Made by a program: the position numbers and the translations under genes. A model generated the notes under the pieces. It was not told where the DNA came from, made no database searches, and saw nothing but the letters and a program-made list of their open reading frames with translations. This document shows positions 1 through 8,133 of a stretch of 64,000 nucleotides of DNA, piece by piece (within the stretch, counting starts at the first letter, position 1; each line of letters starts with the position of its first letter). This stretch comes from Defluviimonas sp. SAOS-178_SWC (lineage in GTDB: Bacteria; Pseudomonadota; Alphaproteobacteria; Rhodobacterales; Rhodobacteraceae). Location: contig NZ_CP156081.1 in the NCBI RefSeq assembly GCF_039830135.1, positions 2,900,001 through 2,964,000 of the forward strand. Reading direction: 5' to 3'.

Positions 1-361
1 TCCAGTCGGTTCCGTAGTGGGATCAGCCTACTCGCTGACCCTGATGCGTTTGCCAGGGGCCGAATATGTGGTCATGTACGAAGACATTCACGCCATGCTG
101 GCCGCGCTCGACAGTGGAGAGGTCAGGGCCGCCGCAGGAATCGGCAGCGTGATGGAAAAGGAGGCCGCCCTGCGACCCGGTGCCCGGATAGTCAGCCCCC
201 CCTTCATGGAGATCCGGCAGGCCATGGCCATGCCAAAAGGACGTGAACCCGCCGCGACACACCTCAGGACTTTCCTTACCGATCTCGCACGGTCGGGCCG
301 CGTCGGCGATATCCTCGAGCGGCATGGTGTTGACCGCGACGCGGCCATCCAGCCTGCCTGA
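1..361 (+). CDS. C-terminal part of a periplasmic amino-acid-type solute-binding protein (5' end outside window)
   Basis: The reading frame is open from the first complete codon (position 2) to a TGA at 359-361, so the gene begins before the window. The visible 119 or so residues show the pattern of the second lobe of family 3 solute-binding proteins: a GSAYSL motif, then a segment like EDIHAMLAALDSGEVRAA (the usual position for choosing ligand-specific residues), then KGREP and a C-terminal helix with LTDLARSGRVGDILERHG. Such proteins deliver small polar ligands to an ABC importer. The ligand cannot be inferred. The family call is from pattern only. Confidence 0.6.
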   Translation, partial: PVGSVVGSAYSLTLMRLPGAEYVVMYEDIHAMLAALDSGEVRAAAGIGSVMEKEAALRPGARIVSPPFMEIRQAMAMPKGREPAATHLRTFLTDLARSGRVGDILERHGVDRDAAIQPA

Positions 362-866
362 CCGATCCCCGGCAAGGACGACCAATCCCCCCGCCGCCGC
401 AATCGATGCCAAATCAATCGGACCGGCGCGCCCGATGACTGCCCGAATTGACTTAGCCGCCCACACACCCGAGGCCGCCTGCGTGCAGGGCTTGCGGGGC
501 AGGTCGGCACCGGCGGGATCGTGATCGTCCGGACACGAGCATTCGGCGCCGAAATTCGCCGTATGCCGGATCGCATTCGGACCCTGGTGACTGCACCCTT
601 GCGGTGGCGCAAATGAATGCCGGACACCCGGGGCCGACCCGGACGAGGGCACCAGACCGGCGTCCATGGTCCTGAACCAGTTGCGACATTCAAGAGCGCT
701 TCACTTCCTCGCGCCCGGCCACAAACCTTCTTTGCCTTTGTTGCTGGAAAAGTGCCAAAGTAAGGCAGGACACCATGACCTGCTCGAACCACAACAACAC
801 CGTATATTGAATTTTGCGATCAACTTCGGCAAAAAATTGCACGACGATCAAGGGGAGCATGATCAG
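362..866. other. 505-bp intergenic region upstream of the gntR gene
   Basis: No convincing gene is seen. Several open frames exist on both strands but lack a family pattern or ribosome binding site. The right part (about 780-850) is less GC-rich and is the likely promoter region of the GntR regulator. It contains AATTGCACGACGATCA at 835-850, whose ATTGCAC core also occurs upstream of tctC and of the GMC oxidoreductase gene. Confidence 0.5.
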
Positions 867-1778
867 ATGAAAGCCAGCCTTCTCGCCGAGAAGATCGCTC
901 AGGACATCACCCAGAAGATCGCGACGCGTGAAATGCCGGCAGGCGAGCACCTGCGCGCGCAGGCGTTGGCGGATCGTTACGGTGTGTCACGCTCGCCGAT
1001 CCGAGAGGCTTTGAAGCTGCTCGAGACGGCGGGACTTGCCGAACAGAAGACCAACCGCGGGTTCTATGTTGCTGACCGGGCCGAAGGAGTGGCGGCGGCC
1101 GTCCCTGAAGCGCTGAAACAGGAACAGGAAGGCCCCTATCAGCGGATCGCGAACGACTGGCGGAACGACCGCTTGCCGGAAGAGGTGACCGAGAAATTCC
1201 TGCGCGAAACATACGCTCTGACGCGGGTCCAGGTGCGGGACATACTGGCGCGCGCCTCACGCGACGGATGGGCCGAACGAAAGCCGGGTTACGGCTGGCG
1301 GCTTCAGGACGTTGCCAAGTCAAACGAGTCTTTCCGACAGATCTACCAGTTCCGCATGGCAATCGAACCTGCGGCCATGCTGCTTCCGGAATATACCGTT
1401 GACAAAGTCCTTCTGGAAGAACTCAAGACAGCACAGAAACGCATGCTTGAAAGGGACATCGATCGCCTGCCGGTAGAACAATTGCTGAGCGTCGGGGCGG
1501 ACTTCCATGAAGAACTGATCAAGTTCGCCAATAATCCCTACTTCCATACGGCGCTTGTCCGGGCCAACCAGATGCGGCGACTGCTGGAGTACCGCGCCGC
1601 CTATAGGCCTGAGCGGTTCATCCAGCAGTCGACGGAGCATTTAATGATCCTCGAGCTACTCGAACGGGGTGAGATCCTGGAAGCCTCGTTCTCGATGAAG
1701 AAACACTTGGCCGGCGCCCTAACGGAAAAGGCCGAACTTATCAGGGCATTGGACGAAAGATCGGCGGCGCCGGCCTGA
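867..1778 (+). CDS. GntR/FadR-family (FCD) transcriptional regulator with two winged-helix modules
   Basis: Predicted DNA-binding repressor or activator of 303 residues. The start at 867 is chosen because AGGGGAG at 851-857 lies at proper spacing; an upstream ATG at 666 would add 67 unconserved residues. Residues about 5-75 are a GntR winged helix (ALADRYGVSRSPIREALKLL and a wing ending in RGFYVA). Residues about 90-150 resemble a second, more divergent winged helix (QVRDILARASRDGWAERKPGYGWRL). The C-terminal part is an all-helical FCD ligand domain (RQIYQFRMAIEPAA, FHEELIKFANNPYF, EHLMILELLERGE). It is convergent with the aconitase/tct operon and probably regulates it. The effector may be a tricarboxylate or an intermediate; that is inference. 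Confidence 0.85.
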   Translation: MKASLLAEKIAQDITQKIATREMPAGEHLRAQALADRYGVSRSPIREALKLLETAGLAEQKTNRGFYVADRAEGVAAAVPEALKQEQEGPYQRIANDWRNDRLPEEVTEKFLRETYALTRVQVRDILARASRDGWAERKPGYGWRLQDVAKSNESFRQIYQFRMAIEPAAMLLPEYTVDKVLLEELKTAQKRMLERDIDRLPVEQLLSVGADFHEELIKFANNPYFHTALVRANQMRRLLEYRAAYRPERFIQQSTEHLMILELLERGEILEASFSMKKHLAGALTEKAELIRALDERSAAPA

Positions 1779-1808
1779 TCGCTTCGTCGATGCGCCTCGA
1801 GCAGGCCT

Positions 1809-4448
1809 TCAGGCGGATACACGTCGCCCGATCTGTTCGCCAAGTGCCTTGTGCAGGATTGACGGGATGACCCCGCCCGACCTCAGCAGCCGGACGTCCT
1901 GTTGCGTCTCGACAGCCGCCACGGTCTGGATCACCGTTTCCTCGCCATTCGCCCGTTTCAAGACAACCGGAACCTCTTGCCGCGGCACCAGGCTGCCAGG
2001 CGCCACGTCCACCACAAACAGGTCCTGCGGCGTGATCCCCGCAGAGGCGGGCACGAAGCCATCGACGATCTGCAACGGCAGGACGCCCATGCCGATCAGA
2101 TTCGACCGGTGAATGCGTTCGAAGCTCTGCGCGATCACGGAACTCACGCCGAGCAGCGCGGCCCCTTTGGCGGCCCAGTCGCGGCTCGACCCCATGCCGT
2201 ACCGATGACCCGCGAGGATGACGCGTGCGCGCCCCTCGGCGTCGAGCCGCGCCGCGGCATCGTGCACCAACAGCCGCGAGCCGTCATGAAGCACGGTCGT
2301 CGCGGGCGGCAGGTCGTGGGCAAGGTGGTTCGTTGCGGACTTGTTGGTGAAAAGGCCCCGCAGCATCACCTCCCAGTTCCCGCGATAGGAGGCATAGACG
2401 TTAAGGTCCCTCGAGTCCCCTCCCCGTTCGATCAGCCATTGACCCGCCGCGCTGTCGGGCGAAATCCAGCCGGCAGGGGATATATGGTCAGTCGTCATGT
2501 CATCACCGAGCACCAGCAGCGGGACGGCCTCATAAGTGCCAAGTCGCGAAGGCGCATCTTTCTGCACGAAAGCGGGGCGGCGCAGGTCGCGTGACGACGG
2601 ATCCCACGGAAAACATTTGCCCTCGGGCGCCTGCAGCGCCGCCCAGTCGGCATTGCGCCGCGCTTCGCGGAACAAGGCCGGCACATCCCGCGGGACGATC
2701 GCTGTGGTCATCGCCGCATCGATCTCGGCATCTGTCGGCCAGAGGTCGACCAGCGTGACAGGCTCGCCATCGCGATCCAGGCCGATCGGGTCGGTCACGA
2801 TATCGCCTCGCACGTCCCCACGCAGCGCAAAGGCGACGACAAGTGGCGGCGAGGCGAGGAAGCCGAGGTCGAGTTTCGGATGCACCCGCCCGGGGAAGTT
2901 CCGGTTGCCCGAGAGGACAGCGGCCACAGCCTTGCCGTCGGCCAAGGCCTTTTCGACGACGTCTGGCAGCGGGCCGGAGTTGCCGATGCAGGTCGTGCAG
3001 CCATATCCGACAATACTGAAACCGGCCGCATCCAACGCGTCGAGCAAACCGGCACGGGCCAGCATGTCGCGCGCCGATGGAGACCCCGGCGCGAGCGAGG
3101 TCTTCACCCAATCGGGCGGCGTCAGCCCTAGCGCGGCGGCGTTCCGAGCAAGAAGCCCCGCGGCCAGCAAAAGCCGCGGTGACGAGGTGTTGGTGCAACT
3201 CGTGATGGCTGCGATGCCGATCGCGCCGTCCGGCACGCCATCCTCCTCGGGCGACAGAGTGCGGCCAATGGCATGTTCCACAGCACCTGCAGTAGCCGAT
3301 GCGGACAGACGGTCTTGCGGTCGGCGCGGCCCGGCCACAAGCGGGGCAAGCGACGACAGATCGATGTCGATCTCCCGATCGAACCGGGGGTGTGCGGCTG
3401 GATCGAACCAGTGGCCCTGCGCCGTGAAAAGCGGTTCGATCCGGTTCAGCAGATCATCGGGCCGCCCGGTGCGGCGCAGGTAGGCGACGCTTTCCTTGTC
3501 CGCCGGAAAGAATCCGGTCGAGGCGCCGTATTCCGGCGCCATGTTTGCCACCACGGCGCGGTCGTCGGCAGAGAGCGTCGCGGCCCCCTCTCCGAAGAAC
3601 TCCACTAAGGCTCCGGTCACGCCGATCCGGCGCAGCTGATGCGTCACCTCCAGCGCGAGATCCGTAGCAAGGACGCCGGGCCGCAGCCGACCCGAAAGGC
3701 GGACGCCGACGACCTCGGGGAAAGCCAGCGAAAGGGCCTGCCCGAACATCGCGGTTTCGGCCTCGAGCCCGCCGACCCCCCAGGCCAGCACGCCGATGCC
3801 GTTGATCATGGGCGTATGGCTGTCGGTGCCGATCATCATGTCAGGGTGCCAAAGCCCGCCCTCCCCGACCACCAACGTCGCCAGTTGTTCAAGGTTGATC
3901 GTATGCATGATCCCGGTACCAGGCGGGTTCACGTTCAGCGTCGACATGTTGCGCGCCGCCCATTTCATGAACGCGTATCGCTCGGCGTTGCGTTCGATCT
4001 CGTTGGCGGTGTTTTGCGCCAGCGCGACACTGGACCCGTAGGCATCTACGGCGAGCGAGTGATCGACCGAGACCTCGACGGGAATGTCTGGCGTCAGGAC
4101 GGATGGATCATGCCCTGCTTCGGCAAGTACGTCGCGCATCGCGGCGACGTCCGCAAGCGCGGGCGTGCAGGTCGTGTCGTGCATCAGGATGCGGTTCGGC
4201 CGGAAGGCGAACTCCATATCGGGATGGCCGCCGCCAAGCCAAGTCTCCAGGGCCGCAATCACGTCAGACGCCATCCCTGTCTCACGCAGGTGATTCTCGG
4301 TCAGCAGACGGAGAACATGCGGCAGCCGGTTGAGACTGCCTCCGAGCACTGCCCGCAGATCAATACACTCCATCGCCCCCGAAGTGCCGGACACGGACAG
4401 CCGCGGCAATCCGTGTCCGTCTGTTTTGCTGCCTTTCCCTCGGGTCAT
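1809..4448 (-). CDS. acnA: Aconitate hydratase, AcnA-type
   Basis: A 4Fe-4S hydro-lyase of 879 residues that interconverts citrate, cis-aconitate and isocitrate or a related tricarboxylate. Visible motifs: GTDSHTPMINGIGVLAWGVG, the cluster cysteines in SCTNTS and GYGCTTCIGNSG, NFPGRVHPKLDLGFLASPP, and the C-terminal swivel domain with YGMGSSRDWAAKGAALLG. Start is taken at 4448, two bases after the tctA stop, which indicates translational coupling; an upstream in-frame start at 4592 would overlap tctA by 140 bp. Because the gene ends a tricarboxylate transporter operon, it is more likely a catabolic paralogue working on the imported substrate than the housekeeping enzyme. AcnD-like or other aconitase-superfamily activity cannot be excluded. 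Confidence 0.88.
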   Translation of the reverse strand: MTRGKGSKTDGHGLPRLSVSGTSGAMECIDLRAVLGGSLNRLPHVLRLLTENHLRETGMASDVIAALETWLGGGHPDMEFAFRPNRILMHDTTCTPALADVAAMRDVLAEAGHDPSVLTPDIPVEVSVDHSLAVDAYGSSVALAQNTANEIERNAERYAFMKWAARNMSTLNVNPPGTGIMHTINLEQLATLVVGEGGLWHPDMMIGTDSHTPMINGIGVLAWGVGGLEAETAMFGQALSLAFPEVVGVRLSGRLRPGVLATDLALEVTHQLRRIGVTGALVEFFGEGAATLSADDRAVVANMAPEYGASTGFFPADKESVAYLRRTGRPDDLLNRIEPLFTAQGHWFDPAAHPRFDREIDIDLSSLAPLVAGPRRPQDRLSASATAGAVEHAIGRTLSPEEDGVPDGAIGIAAITSCTNTSSPRLLLAAGLLARNAAALGLTPPDWVKTSLAPGSPSARDMLARAGLLDALDAAGFSIVGYGCTTCIGNSGPLPDVVEKALADGKAVAAVLSGNRNFPGRVHPKLDLGFLASPPLVVAFALRGDVRGDIVTDPIGLDRDGEPVTLVDLWPTDAEIDAAMTTAIVPRDVPALFREARRNADWAALQAPEGKCFPWDPSSRDLRRPAFVQKDAPSRLGTYEAVPLLVLGDDMTTDHISPAGWISPDSAAGQWLIERGGDSRDLNVYASYRGNWEVMLRGLFTNKSATNHLAHDLPPATTVLHDGSRLLVHDAAARLDAEGRARVILAGHRYGMGSSRDWAAKGAALLGVSSVIAQSFERIHRSNLIGMGVLPLQIVDGFVPASAGITPQDLFVVDVAPGSLVPRQEVPVVLKRANGEETVIQTVAAVETQQDVRLLRSGGVIPSILHKALGEQIGRRVSA

Positions 4449-4450
4449 CC

Positions 4451-5989
4451 TCAGTCCCCTACGCTGACTTCGTCCTGCGCGTTCGCCATCCGACGGCGCA
4501 GCCGCCCACCAAGGATGATCGGCATGATGAAGCCGATGATCGCAATGATCCAAAGGATGATCGCCAATGGAGAGCCGACGAGTATCGACCAATCACCATC
4601 TGAAATGGTCATCGCCCGACGCAGGTTTACCTCCATCTCGTTTCCAAGAAGGATGCCAAGGATGATCGGCACCATCGGAACCTCAAGTTTGCGCAGGACC
4701 CAGCCCGCCAATCCGAACCCGACCATCAGCATCACGTCGAAGGTCGACCCGGTGATCCCGTAGATCCCGACGAAAGAGATCATGGCGACCACCGGCATCA
4801 GGATCCGCGTCGGCACGAGAAGCACGCGAGTGAACAGCCCGACCATGGGAATGTTAAGCGCGAGGAGCATGAAGTTGGCAATGAAGAGCGCCGCGATCAA
4901 GCCCCAGACGATGTCCGGGTTCTTGGTGAACAGCAGCGGTCCGGGCGTAATGTTGAGCTGCAGTAGAACCGCCAGAAGCACCGCCGTGGTTCCCGAACCG
5001 GGAACGCCAAGCGCCAGCATCGGAACCAGCGCCCCGCCCGCAGCCGCGTTGTTGCCGACCTCGGGCGCGACGACGCCGCGGGGGTCGCCTTTGCCAAAGG
5101 TCTTGCCTTCACGGTCCACGGTCGACTTCTCGACCGAGTAGGACAGAAATGACCCGAGAGAGGCCCCCGCCCCCGGCAGCACGCCGGACAGGAAGCCAAT
5201 GATCGTGGCCCGCCCCATGGTGGGAACACAGCGACGCAGCACCGACCAATCCGGCGTCAGCCGACCAACCTTCATCTGGCCGACTGAAGCGGCAGAACCG
5301 CCGCGGTGATGCTCCAGGAAGATGAACACCTCGCTCAAAGCAAAAAGGCCAACGATGGCAACCAGGAAATCTATCCCGTCGTAAAGGTGGATATGGCCGA
5401 AAGTGAACCGCTCGGAGCCGGTCTGACTGTCGGCCCCGATCATCGCAATGCCCAGGCCGAGCGCGGCGGCAAATGCCGACTTCGCTTGGTTTCCGGCAGA
5501 GATACCGCCGAGCGTGGCGAAGGCGAGCGTGAAAAGAACGAAGTATTCCGCCGGTCCGAACAGAAGCGCGATCTTGACTAACTGAGGTGCCAGCAGAACC
5601 AGTCCCCAAGTGGCGAAGAACGACCCGACAAAGGAAGCGATGCCGGAAAGCGTCAGCGCTTCGCCTGCCCTGCCCTGTTGTGCCATCGGATAGCCATCCA
5701 AGCACGTCATCATGGCCGGTTCGTCACCGGGGATGTTGAGCAGGATCGACGAGATCCGCCCGCCGTACATCGCTCCGTAATAGACCGAAGTCAGCAGGAT
5801 CAGGGCCGAGACCGGCCCAAGGCCCAGAGAGAAGGCGATCGGGATCAAGATCGCGACACCGTTGGCGGGTCCGAGGCCCGGCAATGCCCCCATGAGCGTT
5901 CCGAGAAAGCATCCCAGGAGCGCCAAAAGCAGATTCTGGAAGGTAAAGGCGACTGCGAAACCATCGGCGAGAGAAGCAAGCGTATCCAT
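4451..5989 (-). CDS. tctA: Tripartite tricarboxylate transporter, large membrane subunit TctA
   Basis: Integral inner-membrane permease of 512 residues, usual for TctA (about 500, roughly 12 membrane segments). The N-terminal region has the family pattern GTLMGALPGLGPANGVAILIP, which is shared with the motif around the substrate path, followed by YYGAMYGGRISSILLNIPG. A second half repeats the fold with GFLSGVLPGAGASLGSFLSY and NAAAGGALVPMLALGVPGSG. Start at 5989 is chosen over 6034 because the latter would run into tctB. It lies 7 bp after the tctB stop and 2 bp before acnA, so tctB-tctA-acnA are one transcript. TctA works with TctB and the periplasmic TctC to import citrate-like acids with a cation gradient. 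Confidence 0.93.
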   Translation of the reverse strand: MDTLASLADGFAVAFTFQNLLLALLGCFLGTLMGALPGLGPANGVAILIPIAFSLGLGPVSALILLTSVYYGAMYGGRISSILLNIPGDEPAMMTCLDGYPMAQQGRAGEALTLSGIASFVGSFFATWGLVLLAPQLVKIALLFGPAEYFVLFTLAFATLGGISAGNQAKSAFAAALGLGIAMIGADSQTGSERFTFGHIHLYDGIDFLVAIVGLFALSEVFIFLEHHRGGSAASVGQMKVGRLTPDWSVLRRCVPTMGRATIIGFLSGVLPGAGASLGSFLSYSVEKSTVDREGKTFGKGDPRGVVAPEVGNNAAAGGALVPMLALGVPGSGTTAVLLAVLLQLNITPGPLLFTKNPDIVWGLIAALFIANFMLLALNIPMVGLFTRVLLVPTRILMPVVAMISFVGIYGITGSTFDVMLMVGFGLAGWVLRKLEVPMVPIILGILLGNEMEVNLRRAMTISDGDWSILVGSPLAIILWIIAIIGFIMPIILGGRLRRRMANAQDEVSVGD

Positions 5990-5996
5990 GACAACC

Positions 5997-6428
5997 TCAG
6001 AAACCGAACGGGCCCTTGGCCAGCGACAGGCCAAGGATCAGGTGAAAGACGATGTAGATGCCACCGGACGTGGCTGCGCCCGTGACCAGTGACATCAGGG
6101 GCGTCGTACCGAGCCGCCATGTCAGGTAGGCGGTGGCGAAGACCGTGGCGATGAGAAAGCCCAGTTCCGGCAGAGCCCAGCAATAGAGAAAGAGGACCGC
6201 TCCGGCGAACAGGACTTCTGCAAGGTCGCGGAAGGCCGGCCAGATCGGGTCGGCGTCGGGGCGCAAAATGAAAATCAGCGAACTGATGGCAAGAACTGCT
6301 CCGACCATATAGGGAAAGGTGCGGGGCCCGATTACATCCGACATGAAACTGTCGGCGATGATGGACGTGGCCCAGAAATAGAAGATCGAAAGCGCCAAAC
6401 CGACGACGCCGAAGATACGGTCACTCAT
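5997..6428 (-). CDS. tctB: Tripartite tricarboxylate transporter, small membrane subunit TctB
   Basis: Small membrane protein of 143 residues with four predicted membrane segments (near residues 6-25, 38-56, 72-92 and 115-137), as is usual for TctB. The phrase GPRTFPYMVGAVLAISSL is typical of the family. It sits between tctC and tctA in the usual order. It probably stabilises TctA and is needed for transport. Confidence 0.88.
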   Translation of the reverse strand: MSDRIFGVVGLALSIFYFWATSIIADSFMSDVIGPRTFPYMVGAVLAISSLIFILRPDADPIWPAFRDLAEVLFAGAVLFLYCWALPELGFLIATVFATAYLTWRLGTTPLMSLVTGAATSGGIYIVFHLILGLSLAKGPFGF

Positions 6429-6490
6429 GGAAGCCTCCCCGCCCCAGGTAAGACCGGACCGCCGAGCAAGTTCAGCGGTCCGGACGATCG

Positions 6491-7477
6491 TCAGTTGATG
6501 ATGCCGATGGACTTCGATGTCTCGGTGATGTCAGCGATGTTCTGATCCACGAAAGCCTGCATGTCGGCGCCGAAGTTGTTGAACGACTCCATCGCCGCGT
6601 CGTCGAGGGTCTTCTGGAACTCCGGGGACTCGGTCATCTTCTTGATCGCGTCGCTCCAGAAAGCCTTGGCCTCGTCCGACGCGCCTTTGGGCATGTAGAG
6701 ACCGCGCCAGTTGGCACCGTTCACATCATAGCCCTGTTCCTTCGCGGTCGGCAGGTCGGGGAAGTGCTTGAGCCGCTCGGGCGCCAGCACGGCCAGAACA
6801 CGGATGTCACCGGATTCGAGGAACCCGCGCGCTTCTGAGAAGTCGCCCGAGAACGCCTGAACGGCGCCGGACAGAAGGCCGGTCATCGCTTCGCCGCCGC
6901 CAGAGAAGGCGACGTATTTCAGCTGACGCACGTCTTCCATTCCGGCTTCCTTGGCCAGAAGCATCGGTTTGATGTGGTCATAGCTGCCCACGGAGGATCC
7001 GCCCGCGATGCCGACGGACTTCGGGTCGGCCAGGATGGCATCCATCATCTCCTTGAGGGTCTGGAACGGAGAATCCTTGGCCACGGCGATCACGCCGTAT
7101 TCGGCACCGAAGGTCGCAAGCCAATGAACGTCGTCTTTGGTCGCGCCTTCAAAGATGCCTTGCGCGATACGCGCGGTAGTGGAAACCGAGGCTGCGACGA
7201 TGACGTTGTTGTCCTCTCCCCGCTCCTTGGTGACATGCGCAAAGGCCACGCCACCGCCTCCGCCGGTCATGTTGTTGACCTGCATCGTGCTGTCCAAGAT
7301 GCCAAGATCAAACAGGAATTTCGCCGTGGTGCGGCAGATGAAGTCCCATCCGCCACCTGGGCTTGCGGGCGCGATGCATTCGGGGTTTTCGGGCTTGAAT
7401 TCGGCCGAAGCAGGCGCTGCGACGATAAACATCGCGGCAATGCTGAGTGCGGTGGCGCGGAAAGTATTCCTGATCAT
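6491..7477 (-). CDS. tctC: Tripartite tricarboxylate transporter substrate-binding protein TctC
   Basis: Periplasmic binding protein of 328 residues. The start at 7477 is set by a strong AAGGGAGGAC ribosome binding site just upstream and gives a Sec signal peptide (MIRNTFRATALSIAAMFIVA, cleavage after APASA). The mature part has the TctC/Bug pattern: ASPGGGWDFICRTTAKF, NMTGGGGGVAFAHV, GIAGGSSVGSYDH, and LPTAKEQGYDV near the C-terminus. First gene of the tctC-tctB-tctA-acnA operon. The ligand is probably a di- or tricarboxylate, judged from the linked aconitase, but Bug-type proteins bind many acids. Confidence 0.92.
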   Translation of the reverse strand: MIRNTFRATALSIAAMFIVAAPASAEFKPENPECIAPASPGGGWDFICRTTAKFLFDLGILDSTMQVNNMTGGGGGVAFAHVTKERGEDNNVIVAASVSTTARIAQGIFEGATKDDVHWLATFGAEYGVIAVAKDSPFQTLKEMMDAILADPKSVGIAGGSSVGSYDHIKPMLLAKEAGMEDVRQLKYVAFSGGGEAMTGLLSGAVQAFSGDFSEARGFLESGDIRVLAVLAPERLKHFPDLPTAKEQGYDVNGANWRGLYMPKGASDEAKAFWSDAIKKMTESPEFQKTLDDAAMESFNNFGADMQAFVDQNIADITETSKSIGIIN

Positions 7478-7522
7478 GTAGTCCTCCCTTGACGATCCGA
7501 CGTCGAATCGACGCGCCCCAAC

Positions 7523-7540
7523 ATTGCACAATATCGCACC
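7523..7540. promoter_or_regulatory. Candidate operator upstream of tctC
   Basis: The + strand reads ATTGCACAATATCGCACC, an imperfect dyad about GATATTG. A closely similar sequence lies upstream of the GMC oxidoreductase gene (9801-9818), and the ATTGCAC core recurs upstream of gntR (835-850). This is what a shared binding site of the local GntR regulator would look like. No direct proof. Confidence 0.35.
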
Positions 7541-8133
7541 AAAGTGCAAAGATAGATTGGGCGGGATCTTTGATTTGGCAGACAACTCAACAGAGGTTGA
7601 TGCCGCCCGAAATTCTTGAGCATGCCGAAGCGACCGGGAATGCCGGCAAGACCTGCTGGTATTTTGGGATCGGCCGCTAAAGTTTCTATCGATGGTGACG
7701 TGTCCGGCAGATTCGAAGCACACAGCAGGGTCGTCCCTCACCGCGTCGTTCCCGATCAGCCTCTCCATCTTGGCGGCGGCCTGTGGGTCGACATGCCGGA
7801 TACGTTTTTGCCGACCGAACTCAGCGCCAATAAAAAAAACTCCTTGCAGACGGGACGGGCCATACGTTTTTGAGCAGGCGGTTCACCCCGGCATGATCTT
7901 CCGGACCAGTGCGAGCTTTTCCTCGCCGAGAGCGATGAAGCGGAGGTTGTCCGCGATCTCGTCGGGATCGGTCTCGGTCTCATTGGCCTCGCGGAGCTGG
8001 GTGACGCCGTCTACGATCCACTTGAGTCTGATCAGACCTCTGCAAACACTTGAGCTGGTCGTCGTCGATCGACGTTACGAAACCACCCTGTCCCACATAA
8101 CTCGGGTCCATCTGACGCCGATTCGCTCGGGTA
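7541..8133. other. 593-bp spacer between tctC and the GMC oxidoreductase gene
   Basis: No complete gene. The part next to tctC probably carries its promoter. A short coding remnant on the minus strand lies at 7883-8041 and is listed separately. The rest shows no pattern I can name. Confidence 0.5.
7883..8041 (-). pseudogene. C-terminal coding remnant of unknown family
   Basis: On the minus strand a frame ending in TGA at 7883-7885 encodes about 50 residues with a protein-like composition, including WIVDGVTQLREANETE and NLRFIALGEEKLALVRKIMPG. A stop codon in the same frame at 8075-8077 and a change of plausible frame near 8040 suggest a decayed gene of which only the C-terminus remains. The acidic linker and helical end do not match a family I recognise. 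Confidence 0.3.

Noticed and set aside
2530..3483. Long open frames opposite to and inside acnA, and similar ones opposite most high-GC genes
   Set aside because: They follow from high GC at third codon positions of the real gene; they lack family motifs, ribosome binding sites and sensible composition (Arg/Pro/Ala-rich).
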